Below, one piece after another: positions 1 through 9,216 of a DNA stretch of 64,000 nt. Source of the DNA: Scylla paramamosain (taxonomy: Eukaryota > Arthropoda > Malacostraca > Decapoda > Portunidae); the NCBI RefSeq assembly GCF_035594125.1, contig NC_087190.1, positions 7,317,962 to 7,381,961 of the forward strand, written 5' to 3'. Within the stretch, counting starts at the first letter, position 1, and each line of letters starts with the position of its first letter. The notes below the pieces were generated by a model. It was not told the DNA's origin and made no database searches. It saw only the letters and a program-made list of their open reading frames with translations. The translations under genes were made by a program, and so were the position numbers.

Positions 1-464
1 CTTGTAAACCACGCGCCTTCCTCATCTCCATTTATGAACATCTAAATTAACAGCTTACAATTTCATTTAATTTTCTTGTTCTAAAGTTTTATATTCATGA
101 CCGTTCCGTTAGGCAAAAAAATAAAAAATAAATAAAATCACGGATTATTATTATTTGGATGGAATTATCTTTTTTTCTTCCTATCTCCAATTTTCTCCCA
201 AGACATGGGGACAAAACTAAAGAAAATTACAAATTCAGACAAATTACATCATTCAGTAATGATCATGTAAAAATATCATCATGATCATGATCATGTCAGA
301 ATATCTTAAAGGAACGTCACTAAATTAATGTTTTCTTAGATTCATATATAAAACCTTGTATATATTCGAGATCAGTAAGAATTTAGAACTACTCGAGATC
401 AGTAAGAATTTAGAACAAAGATATTAAACGGAATAGTAATCTAGAAATTGACAAATTATATATA
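1..464. other. AT-rich unannotated stretch
   Basis: I recognise no gene here. The only structure is a 27-bp direct tandem duplication (366-392 and 393-416, beginning tcgagatcagtaag) and a short TGATCATGATCATG palindromic run near 283-296. Confidence 0.5.
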
Positions 465-1481
465 CAAGGTGTAACGCGAGTTTCTGCAAATGCTGAAAGA
501 GGTGAGAGAACGTGTAATTCTTTTTTTTTTTTTTTTTTGTAGGAGGGACACTGGGCAAGAGCAAAAAGAAAAAAAACCCCACTGAGATGCCACTCCCAGA
601 AAAGGGTCCAAAGCGGTAGTCAAAAATTGAAGGATAAGTGTCTTGAAACCTCCCTCTGGAAGAAATTCATTTTATAGGAAGGTGGAAATACAGAAGCTGG
701 CAGGGAGTTCCATAATCTACCAGATAAAGGGAGGAATGATTGAGAATACTGATTAACTCTTGCATTAGAGAGGTGGACAGAATAGGGGTGAGAGAAAGAA
801 GAAAGTCTTGTGCAGCGAGACTGCGAAAGGAGAGTAGGCATCTATGAAAAGACGTGGAAAAGTGCAGGGTGGTATCATCAGCGTAGGAGTGGATAGGACA
901 AGAAGTTTGGTTTAGAAGATCATTAATGAATAATAAGAAGAGAGTGGGTGACAGAACAGAACCCTGAGGAACACCACTATTAATAGATTTATGAGAAGAA
1001 CAATCACCGTCTACCACAGCAGCAATAGAACAGTCAGAAAGGAAACTTGAGATGAATTTACAGAGAAGGATAGAAGCCGTAGGAGGGTAGTTTGGAAATC
1101 AAAGATTTGTGCCAAAAGCTCTTGATATATCCAAGGCAACAGCAAAAGTTTCACCAAAATCTCTAAAAGAGGATGATCAAGACATGAAATAGTCAGAGGG
1201 TGGAGGAGAGGGAGGAACAACCCCAGAATCGTCCAAGGTAGAGTTTTTAACAAAGGTGTGAGCGAAGAGTTCAGCTTCAGAGACAGATGTAATAGCAGTG
1301 GTGCCATCTGGTTGAAATAAAGGAGGGAAAGAAGAAGCTACACGCATAGTACACCTATACATTTTCTTCTCTGACGGGTAACCAAAGCCTAAAAATGCAT
1401 ATGTGTATAGAACATTTTCTACTTAGAATTACACGTTCTTTCACCTCTTTCATTATTTGCAGAAATTCGCGTTACACCCTG
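465..1481. repeat. 57-bp inverted repeats (465-521 / 1425-1481), candidate MITE ends split by a LINE
   Basis: The 57 bases at 465-521 (outer end CAAGGTGTAACGCG) reappear in reverse complement at 1425-1481 (outer end CAGGGTGTAACGCG) with 5 mismatches by my reading. The two arms enclose a minus-strand LINE-A fragment and ~80 bp of other DNA. Both outer ends abut TA- or TG-rich sequence. This looks like a small terminal-inverted-repeat element, possibly Tc1/mariner-type given the CAGGGTGTAAC start, that was later interrupted by the LINE. No transposase is present, and the superfamily is an inference. Confidence 0.5.
522..1345 (-). mobile_element. LINE-A fragment, internally deleted
   Basis: A minus-strand copy of the LINE-A family whose 3' end is the T-run at about 521-538 (poly-A on the element strand). 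It keeps the C-terminal end of the ORF, then jumps to the RT palm region that includes the YADD motif (about 880-900), then jumps again near 1185 to the endonuclease-RT linker. Two internal deletions and several frameshifts make it dead. Confidence 0.85.
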
Positions 1482-1485
1482 TGTA

Positions 1486-1503
1486 TGTGTGTGTGTGTGT
1501 GTG

Positions 1504-1592
<89 letters not shown>
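1486..1592. repeat. (TG)n followed by (TA)n microsatellite
   Basis: A (TG)n run is followed directly by about 40 TA units. Long open frames across it only encode Tyr-Ile repeats and are not genes. Confidence 0.97.
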
Positions 1593-1598
<6 letters not shown>

Positions 1599-1639
1599 GC
1601 TTCTCGACAGAGAGAAGAACACGTAAATTCACTGGCCAG

Positions 1640-2270
1640 TTATCTATTTGATTTTAAGGAAAATAATTGGGATGTATACTTAGAATTCATATTAGGTAAA
1701 TTTTCTTCGGATTACGTATTAGTCAAAACACCAGTGATAGACAATGTATTTTGATTTAACAACTTACACTGACTAGAATGCTCAATACCAAAAATTTATG
1801 TGACCCTGGGTTAGAATAACTTCTGGCCACACTCAGATTAACTTGTAAAGTATTTATTTTAACTTTTTTTTTTCTCATGAAGTCATTAGAGGCATTATCA
1901 CTTTTCCTGGCACAGGGGACCCACAGTTCCCAGGTAACAGAATAACCTACTAGATAAATCATTGTATATTCAGAGAAAAATAAAGTGAAGCCTTCGTTCG
2001 TATATAGATACTTGCATCAAATAAAATCAATCTTTTTGCCATGGGATTTCCCAGTGCCTTATAGAACCCCGAACAATGCTACCATACCACACAAAGACAA
2101 AGGTATTATGTGGAAATCCATGGCTGGTGTCAGCTACGTTTTATTTTAACAATCAAACAAATGAAAGTTAAAAATACATACAAAAGTAAACAAAACATTA
2201 ACTAAATCACCATCCAACTTAATCAATCTAAACCAAAACTAAATTGAATTTCTTAATCAAAGAAAACCCC
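1640..2270. other. no gene recognised
   Basis: AT-rich sequence with no protein similarity, splice-bounded exon or repeat that I recognise. Confidence 0.4.
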
Positions 2271-2272
2271 TC

Positions 2273-2416
<144 letters not shown>

Positions 2417-3365
2417 TGGAAGAGTAAAAAGTAAAGTTTATAATAAAATAATTTAATTGCAAATAGCTCCTTTCGTAAATTTGAGCAAGCAGATAAAGTA
2501 AATCTAATGACAGCGGGTAAAGTGGACGAATCAGTGTGGAGCGCGTCCCGTGCTGTCCGGCTCCCCATCTCACTTTTTCCCTCCCCTCTCCCATTCGCAT
2601 GATTCAACCCGCGTGTCGCCTGGTGTGTCCAGTGTTATCCAGTGGTAGCCAGCCTGACAGTTGCAAGAGAATGCGTGTGCAAGCGATTTGGACGGTATGT
2701 TGGGCGATTGTTAGTTATCAGAAATTAGGGATATAAGTAATAAGCTCCACCCTTTCCGATATCTGATTAGACCAACGATGCAATAAGCTGCTTTGGTTGG
2801 CACCTGTCCTCTCTCCCTTTCTGTCGCAGTGTAGTGTACTGTAGTGTGTTTTGTGCGTTAAATGCGACTGGCCAGTCTGTCTTGTTAATTGTCCTTGTTT
2901 TGACCAGAAGACTCGTGTATAGTAGTCTGTTTCCGACCACCTCCTCTCTCCCTAAGTTTTCCAGTTTTAAGGAGGTTTGAGCCTCTCCTCTGGGAAAGTC
3001 GAGACGAGTTAGGTCCAAACTTGAGTGTTATAATATCCTAGTGTAATATCCTGAAGGGCAGCGGATGGCCCACGTGTGGGAGGTTAGCCCACGGGATATT
3101 ATAGCCTCATGTTTGTGGCATCTTTTCTGTTTCTCCCTGGCAAATAAATGATTTGGCGATTCCTTTCTCAGCTTTTGTGAGAAGCTGGCATTGTATTTTG
3201 TATCTTCTCTGCGGTTGTATTAAATAGGGTGGCGACCACTGAGACTTGATAGCTGTTTACAACCTTCAAACTACTTGGATTTGTATTGTAGGCTACGCGG
3301 GAAGTAGCCTAGGGTGAAGCTGACCCGAAGGAGTGACAGTTAAAAGGACTGTAACTGGTTGTAAC
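2417..3365. other. unassigned, less AT-rich segment, possibly an LTR
   Basis: No ORF is recognised. The composition is more balanced than the flanks. There is a 10-bp-arm hairpin (3029-3038 / 3094-3103, TATAATATCC), an AATAAA at about 3143, and a stretch near 3229 (gggtggcgaccactgagac) that resembles the junction after an LTR. No matching second LTR was seen, so this is only a suggestion. Confidence 0.2.
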
Positions 3366-3366
3366 A

Positions 3367-3367
3367 A

Positions 3368-3461
<94 letters not shown>
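3367..3461. repeat. (GT)n-(TA)n microsatellite
   Basis: GT repeats (3367-3388) are followed by about 36 TA units, immediately beside a LINE-A fragment. Confidence 0.97.
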
Positions 3462-3463
<2 letters not shown>

Positions 3464-3464
<1 letters not shown>

Positions 3465-3582
3465 GATAGTTTGAGGGGTTAGAACGATCATCTTTTTTAG
3501 GAACAGGCTGAATGTAGGCAAACTTCCAGCAAGAAGAAAAAGGTAGATGTTGACAGAGAGAGTTGAAAGAATTCGACTAGTG
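3464..3582 (-). mobile_element. LINE-A fragment (RT fingers)
   Basis: About 120 bp matching, on the minus strand, the LINE-A segment that encodes the start of the RT domain (the [13 protein letters not shown] region in intact copies). Both ends are missing. Confidence 0.75.
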
Positions 3583-3658
3583 TTACGACCGTCAGACATT
3601 GCTCTATAACTTATGTAGCCTAGTGTTCAAGTGTTTATTGCTGGCGTCCTGAGGGCAA

Positions 3659-3676
3659 TGTTTATTATTATTATTA

Positions 3677-3732
<56 letters not shown>

Positions 3733-3735
3733 TAT
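3659..3735. repeat. (ATT)n microsatellite
   Basis: A run of TTA/ATT trinucleotides with one interruption, grading into ATTT repeats. Confidence 0.95.
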
Positions 3736-3739
3736 TTAT

Positions 3740-4194
3740 TATTTATTTTTTTTTATCACTGTAATGCTCCCAGGACGACCTTTCCATTATTTGCATCATT
3801 ATTATACATTCCAGTGTATCTTATTTTATTTATGTATTACTATACGTTCTTGTATATACATGTACGTGAGTGAGGGTTTGGCGCTCTTTGAAGCTTCTAG
3901 AGCAATTGCATCAGCCCTAGTGGTGGATATCGTGCCGCTACCAATCAAATCGTCTCCCGCGTGCGCCATTTTGATGTTTCTCAGAGCGCCAGCCAGTCTC
4001 AGCTCAGGTGGGTAGACCACTTTGAGACCTCCTGACGTCCATACCACGCGCTTCCTCCTCCTAATGGCTGAGTATAATTATTCTTTGTTCCTGATTGCTA
4101 GAGCTCTGTCTCTTAGGCATTATTGTGGCCACTGTGTATTTTGAATTCTTAGTGAACTTGAAGGTGATGGTATTATCCCTGTGTTATTGAGATA
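3740..4194. other. no gene recognised
   Basis: Mixed-composition sequence upstream of the Harbinger derivative. An 83-codon open frame (3764-4015) has no recognisable motif. Confidence 0.35.
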
Positions 4195-4324
4195 TTAGGC
4201 AAGGCGCACATTGAGACGCAGGGCAGCACAGAGCAGGGCAGACGCAGGGCAGGGCAGCACAGCGCAGCACAGGCATGGTGCGCACATTGAGAAGCAGCTG
4301 TCGTCCTGTGCGGTAGTGTTGATC

Positions 4325-4501
4325 ATGGCTGTTGCCAAAAATTACTTTGGAAACCTTAGTTCCGATTCCGACTCAGAAAACGAGTTCGAGAAAGTAATGT
4401 TATTATATGACATTTGTAGAGCAAAGAGGTCAGTGTGGAGGAGTGAATACATGGAGAAGAGGAAAACACATGGAGAATTTGCCCATAACTCGTCCTTATA
4501 A
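4325..4501 (+). pseudogene. N-terminal stub of a Harbinger-type transposase
   Basis: 58 codons starting at the ATG within the element. The peptide is acidic and serine-rich near its start (LSSDSDSENEFEK), followed by RAKRSVWRSEYMEKR and HGEF. I recognise this as the usual N-terminus of invertebrate HARBI1-like nucleases, which normally run to about 350-400 residues with a DDE nuclease. Everything after residue ~55 is missing; the frame runs into deletion-junction sequence and stops. The assignment is from remembered similarity. Confidence 0.55.
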
Positions 4502-4587
4502 GTTCCTCCCATATAATCAGGATGACTAGTGTCATACAGCACTCTTTGATGGCGAACAGCCTCTAAGAGTTCCTCCGTGGACAACAT
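4494..4587 (-). pseudogene. N-terminal stub of a MADF-type DNA-binding protein
   Basis: On the minus strand the ATG at 4585-4587 opens a peptide reading MLSTEELLEAVRHQ, then VLYDTSHPDYMGG and YKDELW. This pattern (short acidic start, Y-D..HPDY, Y-KDELW) is the beginning of MADF/Myb-like domains, the second protein of many PIF/Harbinger elements. It ends at the internal deletion near 4494 after about 31 residues. It faces the transposase stub, the arrangement expected for this superfamily. Confidence 0.55.
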
Positions 4588-4811
4588 TGTGAGTACTAAA
4601 GAGTGAGTTGCTATCAAGCTGCGCCGCACGTGGCACAGGAAACTGCGTTCGAACGACTGCGTCGCGCAGGCCGACACAGGTCTGCATCTGTGCTGTGCTG
4701 TCCTGCATATCAATATGCGTGCTTAGGTTTAAACCAGTGAGATGCAGTTTTCTGCCCTGCTCTGTGCTGTGTCGCCTGTGTTGCCTGCGTCTCAATGTGC
4801 GCCCGGCCTTA

Positions 4812-5385
4812 TCCTGGAGCGGTGCGAGTATACCTGCTCGCTGTTGTAGTGTAATTACCAGTGAGGTTTTCATGTGTTAACGAGTTCACGAGCGGCCTAG
4901 CAATCCTATTACCCTGATATATTGGTGACTTTAATTGTATTATGTATTTTGCTGTAGGACTGGATGTCGTGCGAAGTGTGTGGTCACTTTTCTTAAAAAT
5001 TTTGCCTATGAAAGTATCAAGTCTTTGTCTCTGATAAATATTGCTACTGCTAGAAGTGTATTATCTTATGAATTGTGTTGCTTTGATTAATTGGCAGTAA
5101 CTATAATTGCATAACTTCACGAACCTAGATTTCCCCATATTGTCACTAAATTTAACTTCTGATGCATATTTGTCAATAAACCGTGTTAAGCTTTATTATT
5201 CCCTTTTCTTAAGTCCCCCCTTTTAGTTCTTAATTTCTTCACGTTCTTGAATGAGACCTTTTAGCGGAAACTGTTGCGGACGTAGCTTCATCCGTTATTC
5301 ACTGAAATATCACATCCTGGAAAGAATAATTAAATTCCTGATTTATGGGTTACCCAGTCCATTGTGGGAACCTTGTTGGGCTCAT
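4812..5385. other. no gene recognised
   Basis: Sequence between the Harbinger derivative and the next LINE-A fragment. No exon or repeat is recognised. Confidence 0.35.
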
Positions 5386-5390
5386 CTCAG

Positions 5391-6437
5391 GGACATAACA
5401 CTAGGCAAGGTGTAAGTACGGAGGCACAGTTTCGGAGAACAATAGGAGGGACCTCATCATGTCCATAAGCCTTCCGAGGTCCAGCGAGGCCAGCGAGGGC
5501 ATGGTAAATATCATTGCGAAGAATTTTTATACATAGCATGAAGTAGTCAGAGGGAGGAGGAGAGGGAGGAACAAGCCCTGAATCGTCCAAGGTAGTTTTT
5601 TAGCAAAGGTTTAAGCGAAGAGTTCAGCTTTAGAGGTAGATGTGATAGCAGTGGTGCCATCTGGTAGAAATAAAGGAGGGAAAGAAGAAGAAGCAAAGTT
5701 ATTGGGAGATATTTTTGGCTAGGTGCCAGAAGTCACGGGGGGAACTAGATCTTGAAAGATTTTGACACTTTCTGTTAATGAAGGAGTTTTTGGCTAGTTG
5801 GAGAACAGACTTGGCATGGTTCCGGGCAGAAATATAAAGTGCATGAGATTTTGGTGATGGAAAGCTTAAGTACCTTTTGTGGGCCACCTCTCTATCATGC
5901 ATAGCACGAGAACAAGCTGTATTAGACCAAGGTTTGGAAGTTTTAAATCGAGAAAAAGAGTGAGGAATGTACGTCTCCATGCCAGACACTATCACCTCTG
6001 TTATGCGCTCAGCACACAAAGACGGGTCTCTGACACGGAAGCAGTAGTCATTCCAAGGAAAATCAGCAAAATACCTCCTCATGTCCTCCCTACTAGCAGA
6101 GCCAAAACCCCAGAGGCACCTTCGCTTTGGGGGATCCTGAGGAGGGATTGGAGCGATAGGACAAGATACAGATATGAGATTATGATCGGAGGAGCCCAAC
6201 GGCGAAGAGAGGGTGACAGCATAAGTAGAAGGATTAGAGGTCAGGAAAAGGTCAAGAATGTTGAGCGTATCTCCAAGACGGTCAGGAATACGAGTAGGGT
6301 GTTGCACCAATTACTCTAGGTCGTGGAGAATAGCAAAGTTAAAGGTTAGTGATTAGTTAGGATGGTCAGTGAAGGGAGAGGAAAGCCAAAGCTGGTGGTG
6401 AACATTGAAGTCTCCAAGAATGGAGATCTCTGCAAAA
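5391..6437 (-). mobile_element. LINE-A fragment (late endonuclease to start of RT)
   Basis: A minus-strand LINE-A copy lacking both ends. Reading leftward from 6437 it begins in the endonuclease (ISILGDF region), covers the SDHNL motif, the long linker and the first RT positions, and ends near 5391. A 203-codon frame (5699-6310) still covers the C-terminal endonuclease and linker, but frameshifts separate it from the downstream part (5387-5590). Dead copy. Confidence 0.85.
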
Positions 6438-6442
6438 CGGAA

Positions 6443-6652
6443 GTGTTATATAGCGACAGAAACTGTCATTACAGATGTCGATCCAGAACAATCTTTTACC
6501 CATAGACAAATGGGTAATATAGCAACAGAAACTTTCATTATAAATGTCAATTCAGAAACAATCTTTTAGCCATAGACAAATGGGTAATATAGCAACAGAA
6601 ACTTAAATTACAGATGTCGATCCAGAAACCATCTTTTAACCACAGGTATATG
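6443..6652. repeat. three tandem copies of a 70-bp unit
   Basis: Units at about 6443-6512, 6513-6582 and 6583-6652, each carrying TATAGCRACAGAAACT, ...CAATCTTTTA-CCATAGACAAATGGG. They are about 80-90% alike by eye. The array starts exactly where the LINE-A fragment ends. Confidence 0.85.
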
Positions 6653-6719
6653 GGTAATATGAGTATATCGTGTGAATAATTTATTGATTAATAATTTCGA
6701 TGTGATAAATTCATGATAA

Positions 6720-7056
6720 ATTCATGTTATGCAATTTAATACTGGTTTCATTTATCCATGCTTCTGTAAAGCTAACAACATCAACACTGATATGTAAATT
6801 TTGTACCTAACACAAAATTATGAAGATTCTTTGGAAAACTCGGAACATTTACATGTAGTAAGTGAAATGTTGATATTCACCCATTTCTTTAATGGGTGAA
6901 TATCAACATTTCACTTACTACATGTAAATGTTCCGAGTTTTCCAAAGAATCTTCATAATTTTGTGTTAGGTACAAAATTTACATATCAGTGTTGATGTTG
7001 TTAGCTTTACAGAAGCATGGATAAATGAAACCAGTATTAAATTGCATAACATGAAT
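6720..7056. repeat. perfect palindrome, 166-bp arms, 5-bp loop
   Basis: Bases 6720-6885 are the reverse complement of 6891-7056, with only TCTTT between them; spot checks along the arms found no mismatch. The right arm continues into a LINE endonuclease-like reading frame (see 6891-7330), so the right arm is probably the original and the left arm a fold-back copy. Confidence 0.9.
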
Positions 7057-7117
7057 GGCTTTATAGAGAAGGATTCACATAGAAATGACCGCAGAGGTGA
7101 AGGTGTTTCATTAAAGG

Positions 7118-7213
<96 letters not shown>

Positions 7214-7330
7214 GAAAGGAATGACTTCATAATCAGTAATAATAATTCAGAATCACTCTTTGTAAAGCTGACCAAGGCAGAGGCTCACAGCAATGAAACA
7301 GTAGTAGGTGTTGTATTTGCATAAGTCTCT
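6891..7330 (+). pseudogene. LINE endonuclease N-terminal fragment, split by (TC)n
   Basis: Two frames through the right palindrome arm read a typical LINE endonuclease start: HVNVPSFPKNLHNF, then (frame change) DVVSFTEAWINE, then GFIEKDSHRNDRRGEGVSL. After the (TC)n tract the reading resumes as SNNNSESLFVKLTKAEAHS and ETVVGVVF. In apurinic-endonuclease LINEs the first block carries the catalytic Asn and the TEAW block the catalytic Glu. It is a different family from LINE-A. It carries a frameshift and a microsatellite, so it is not functional. Confidence 0.5.
7122..7210. repeat. (TC)n microsatellite
   Basis: About 44 TC units that interrupt a LINE endonuclease-like frame. Confidence 0.97.
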
Positions 7331-7403
7331 GGCATGTGACTACTGGACTTAGACTAGTGTAGCGGCTCCGAACGCCCCCTTGAATAATATGGTTCACACC
7401 CAC

Positions 7404-7547
7404 CTTGATGAAGCGGCTGAGAGATTCCTGAAACCATTTGTTGACGAGACCGCTCTCCACCACAATGCTCAATACTTTGTCAAACTGCATCTGGAGGGGC
7501 GAGTGGACCTGCAGACCCAACGCAAGACTGTGTGGCATGAAGCACTC
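7404..7547 (-). CDS. host exon: ionotropic glutamate-type receptor, end of ligand-binding region
   Basis: A minus-strand exon of exactly 48 codons with a good acceptor (polypyrimidine, CTCCAG just upstream at 7548-7553) and a textbook donor (AAG|GTGGGT, GT at 7402-7403). Both junctions fall between codons. The peptide starts ECFMPHSLALGLQVHSPL, continues QFDKVLSIVVESGL and VNKWFQE. The ECF-P...LAL-HSP...FD-V---V-SGL--KW order is the C-terminal part of the S2 ligand-binding lobe, just before the last transmembrane helix, in ionotropic glutamate receptors and the arthropod IR chemoreceptor family. In that family this region is extracellular and binds ligand or helps gate the channel. Neighbouring exons were not found in the window. 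Family membership is recognised by eye, and the subtype cannot be given. Confidence 0.6.
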
Positions 7548-7614
7548 CTGGAGGCAAGAAATTACACCTTCGCTTTGTATGGTAAAATTATAAAAAATAA
7601 AGTACACATGAAAA

Positions 7615-7740
7615 AAGGAAATGGGAAGAACCATAACAAAACCTTAAGTGCTAAATATGAGATCGTTGGTATATTAATATATTGATTAATTAATTTGATG
7701 TAAAGTAAGGGGCTACTGACCCCACTGATCCAAGGGCAAC
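7615..7740 (-). mobile_element. LINE-C 3' UTR fragment
   Basis: About 120 bp (aaatgggaagaaccataa ... ggggctactgaccccactga) matching the 3' UTR of the LINE-C copies at 22187 and 25262 in the same orientation. Non-coding. Confidence 0.6.
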
Positions 7741-7749
7741 TAAAATCCA

Positions 7750-8150
7750 AAAAAAAAAAAAAAAAAGCCCACTGAGATGCCAGTCCCAGAAAAGGGTCCA
7801 AAGCGGTAGTCAAAAATTGAAGGATAAGTGTCTTGAAACCTTCCTCTTGAAGGAATTCAAGTCATAGGAAGGTGGAAATACAGAAGCTGGCTGGGAGTTC
7901 CAGAGTTTACCAGAGTAAGGGATGAATGATTGAGAATACTGGTTAACTTTTGAATTAGAGAGATGGACAGAATAGGAGTGAGACAAAAGAAGAAAGCCCT
8001 GTGCAGCGAGGCCGCGGGAGGAGGGGAGGCATGCAGTTAGCAAGATCAGAAGAGCAGTTAGCATGAAAATAGCGGTAGAAGACAGCTAGAGATGCAACAT
8101 TGCGGCGATGAGAGAGAGGCTGAAGAGAGTCAGTCAGAAGAGAGGAGTTC
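7750..8150 (-). mobile_element. LINE-A 3'-end fragment
   Basis: A minus-strand LINE-A 3' end beginning beside an A/T-rich run at 7751-7766. It covers the C-terminal ~110 codons (the WNSLPASVFPPSY / FKR.VSRHLS region) plus the 3' UTR. It is truncated at about 8150. Confidence 0.8.
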
Positions 8151-8617
8151 CTTCTATCGAAGCAGGGACGTATCAGAACGATAACTGAATTTGAAGTGGA
8201 AAGCAGATTCTCGTAATTCAAATAGAACTGATGCTCTTTATTAGGGAAAAAATACAATTATTCCATATGAAATGTAGGAAATTAATTTCAAATGGAATTG
8301 ATGTAACTAAACTAGTCCCAAGTCCTTATATATGTTGTTATGCAGAGCAGTCTAGTCGCCAGAACAAAGAGAAAGAAGAGAACGAGTGAAGGATAGAAGC
8401 AGCGCGGGAAGCAAACCCGTCATGTCATCATTACAATTATTAAAGACAGCATTCATGAGAGAGCTCGTGCGCCGTCCATTGTCCGCCCGGCCACCCCTTC
8501 TCCCCCTTCTTTGCTTCCCCCTCCCAAGTCACCAGGGTCGCCAGATTTCCCAGAACAAAAAATGCCAAGTTCCTTCCAATAAAGTGCCAAATAAAGTGCC
8601 AAAATTGTGCCAAAGTG

Positions 8618-8620
<3 letters not shown>
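8151..8620. other. no gene recognised
   Basis: Sequence with no recognisable exon. Just before the microsatellite there is a short degenerate repeat of AAGTGCCAAA (about 8580-8613, four copies). Confidence 0.4.

Positions 8621-8714
<94 letters not shown>
8621..8714. repeat. (TA)n microsatellite
   Basis: About 46 TA units. Confidence 0.97.
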
Positions 8715-8715
<1 letters not shown>

Positions 8716-8835
8716 TGGTAACCATGGCGAAGAAACACCCTTTCGAGACACTCCACATTATGCAATACAATGTAAACTTTCACTGTCTCACCGGTACCAG
8801 TCTTGGAACCGCCGGCGCGCTGCTCGGACGGTTAT

Positions 8836-9140
8836 CATAAGAACATAAGAACATAAGAAATAAGGGAAGCTGCAAGAAGCGACCAGGCTTACACGTGGCA
8901 GTCCCTGTATGAAACACTCCTACCTATTTCCATCTGTTATCCCCATCCATAAACTTGTCTAATCTTCTCTTAAAGCTCTCTAGTGTCCTAGCACTAACTA
9001 CATGATTACTGAGTCCGTTCCACTCATCTACCACTCTATTTGAGAACCAATTTTTTCCTATCTCCTTCCTAAACCTAAATTTTTCAAGCTTGAACCCGTT
9101 ATTTCTTGTTCTACCCTGGTTGCTGATCCTAAGAGCCGGT
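8836..9140 (-). mobile_element. LINE-B (CR1/L2-like) 3' end with 8-bp repeat tail
   Basis: Non-coding 3' region and extreme C-terminus of the family seen more completely at 19757-20694. On the element strand it ends in repeats of ATGTTCTT (plus strand cataagaacataagaacataag at 8836-8856) instead of poly-A. A short tandem tail of this kind is characteristic of CR1/L2-clade LINEs. The piece is 5' truncated at ~9140. The flanks on both sides share a ~33-bp direct repeat (cttggaaccgccggcgcg at ~8803 and cttggagccgccagctcg at ~9195). Confidence 0.75.
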
Positions 9141-9216
9141 TACGGAATCGGTTCCGTGGGGAATCGTTTAGAGAGCGTGTTGTGAGCACCAAGTCTTGGA
9201 GCCGCCAGCTCGTTGC

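Larger units (their letters stand above)
4198..4808. mobile_element. PIF/Harbinger-type deletion derivative with TTA target duplication
   Basis: A 611-bp element bounded by TTA (4195-4197) and TTA (4809-4811), the 3-bp TWA duplication typical of PIF/Harbinger. The left end GGCAAGGCGCACATTGAG matches the reverse complement of the right end (GGCCGGGCGCACATTGAG), and the subterminal parts are rich in CAGGGCA/GCACAG repeats on both sides. Inside are the N-terminal stubs of two divergent proteins reading toward each other, as expected if the middle of a two-gene Harbinger element was deleted. It cannot encode transposase, but its ends look usable in trans. Confidence 0.8.

Noticed and set aside
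1395..1754. Long open frames of Tyr-Ile or Leu-Ser repeats (also at 2253, 7042, 8386, 15008, 17653, 57130, 60439)
   Set aside because: They are translations of dinucleotide microsatellites with no coding signature.
3029..3103. Hairpin considered as a small ribozyme
   Set aside because: Arms are only 10 bp and no hammerhead-type CUGAnGA...GAAA core is present.
2417..3240. Possible solo LTR
   Set aside because: It has AATAAA and a tggcgaccac-like end, but no second LTR, no target duplication and no pol sequence; kept only as a low-confidence note.
4211..4324. Extension of the Harbinger transposase stub upstream to the frame start at 4211
   Set aside because: That part translates the CAGGGCA-rich terminal repeat; the ATG at 4325 gives the family-like N-terminus.
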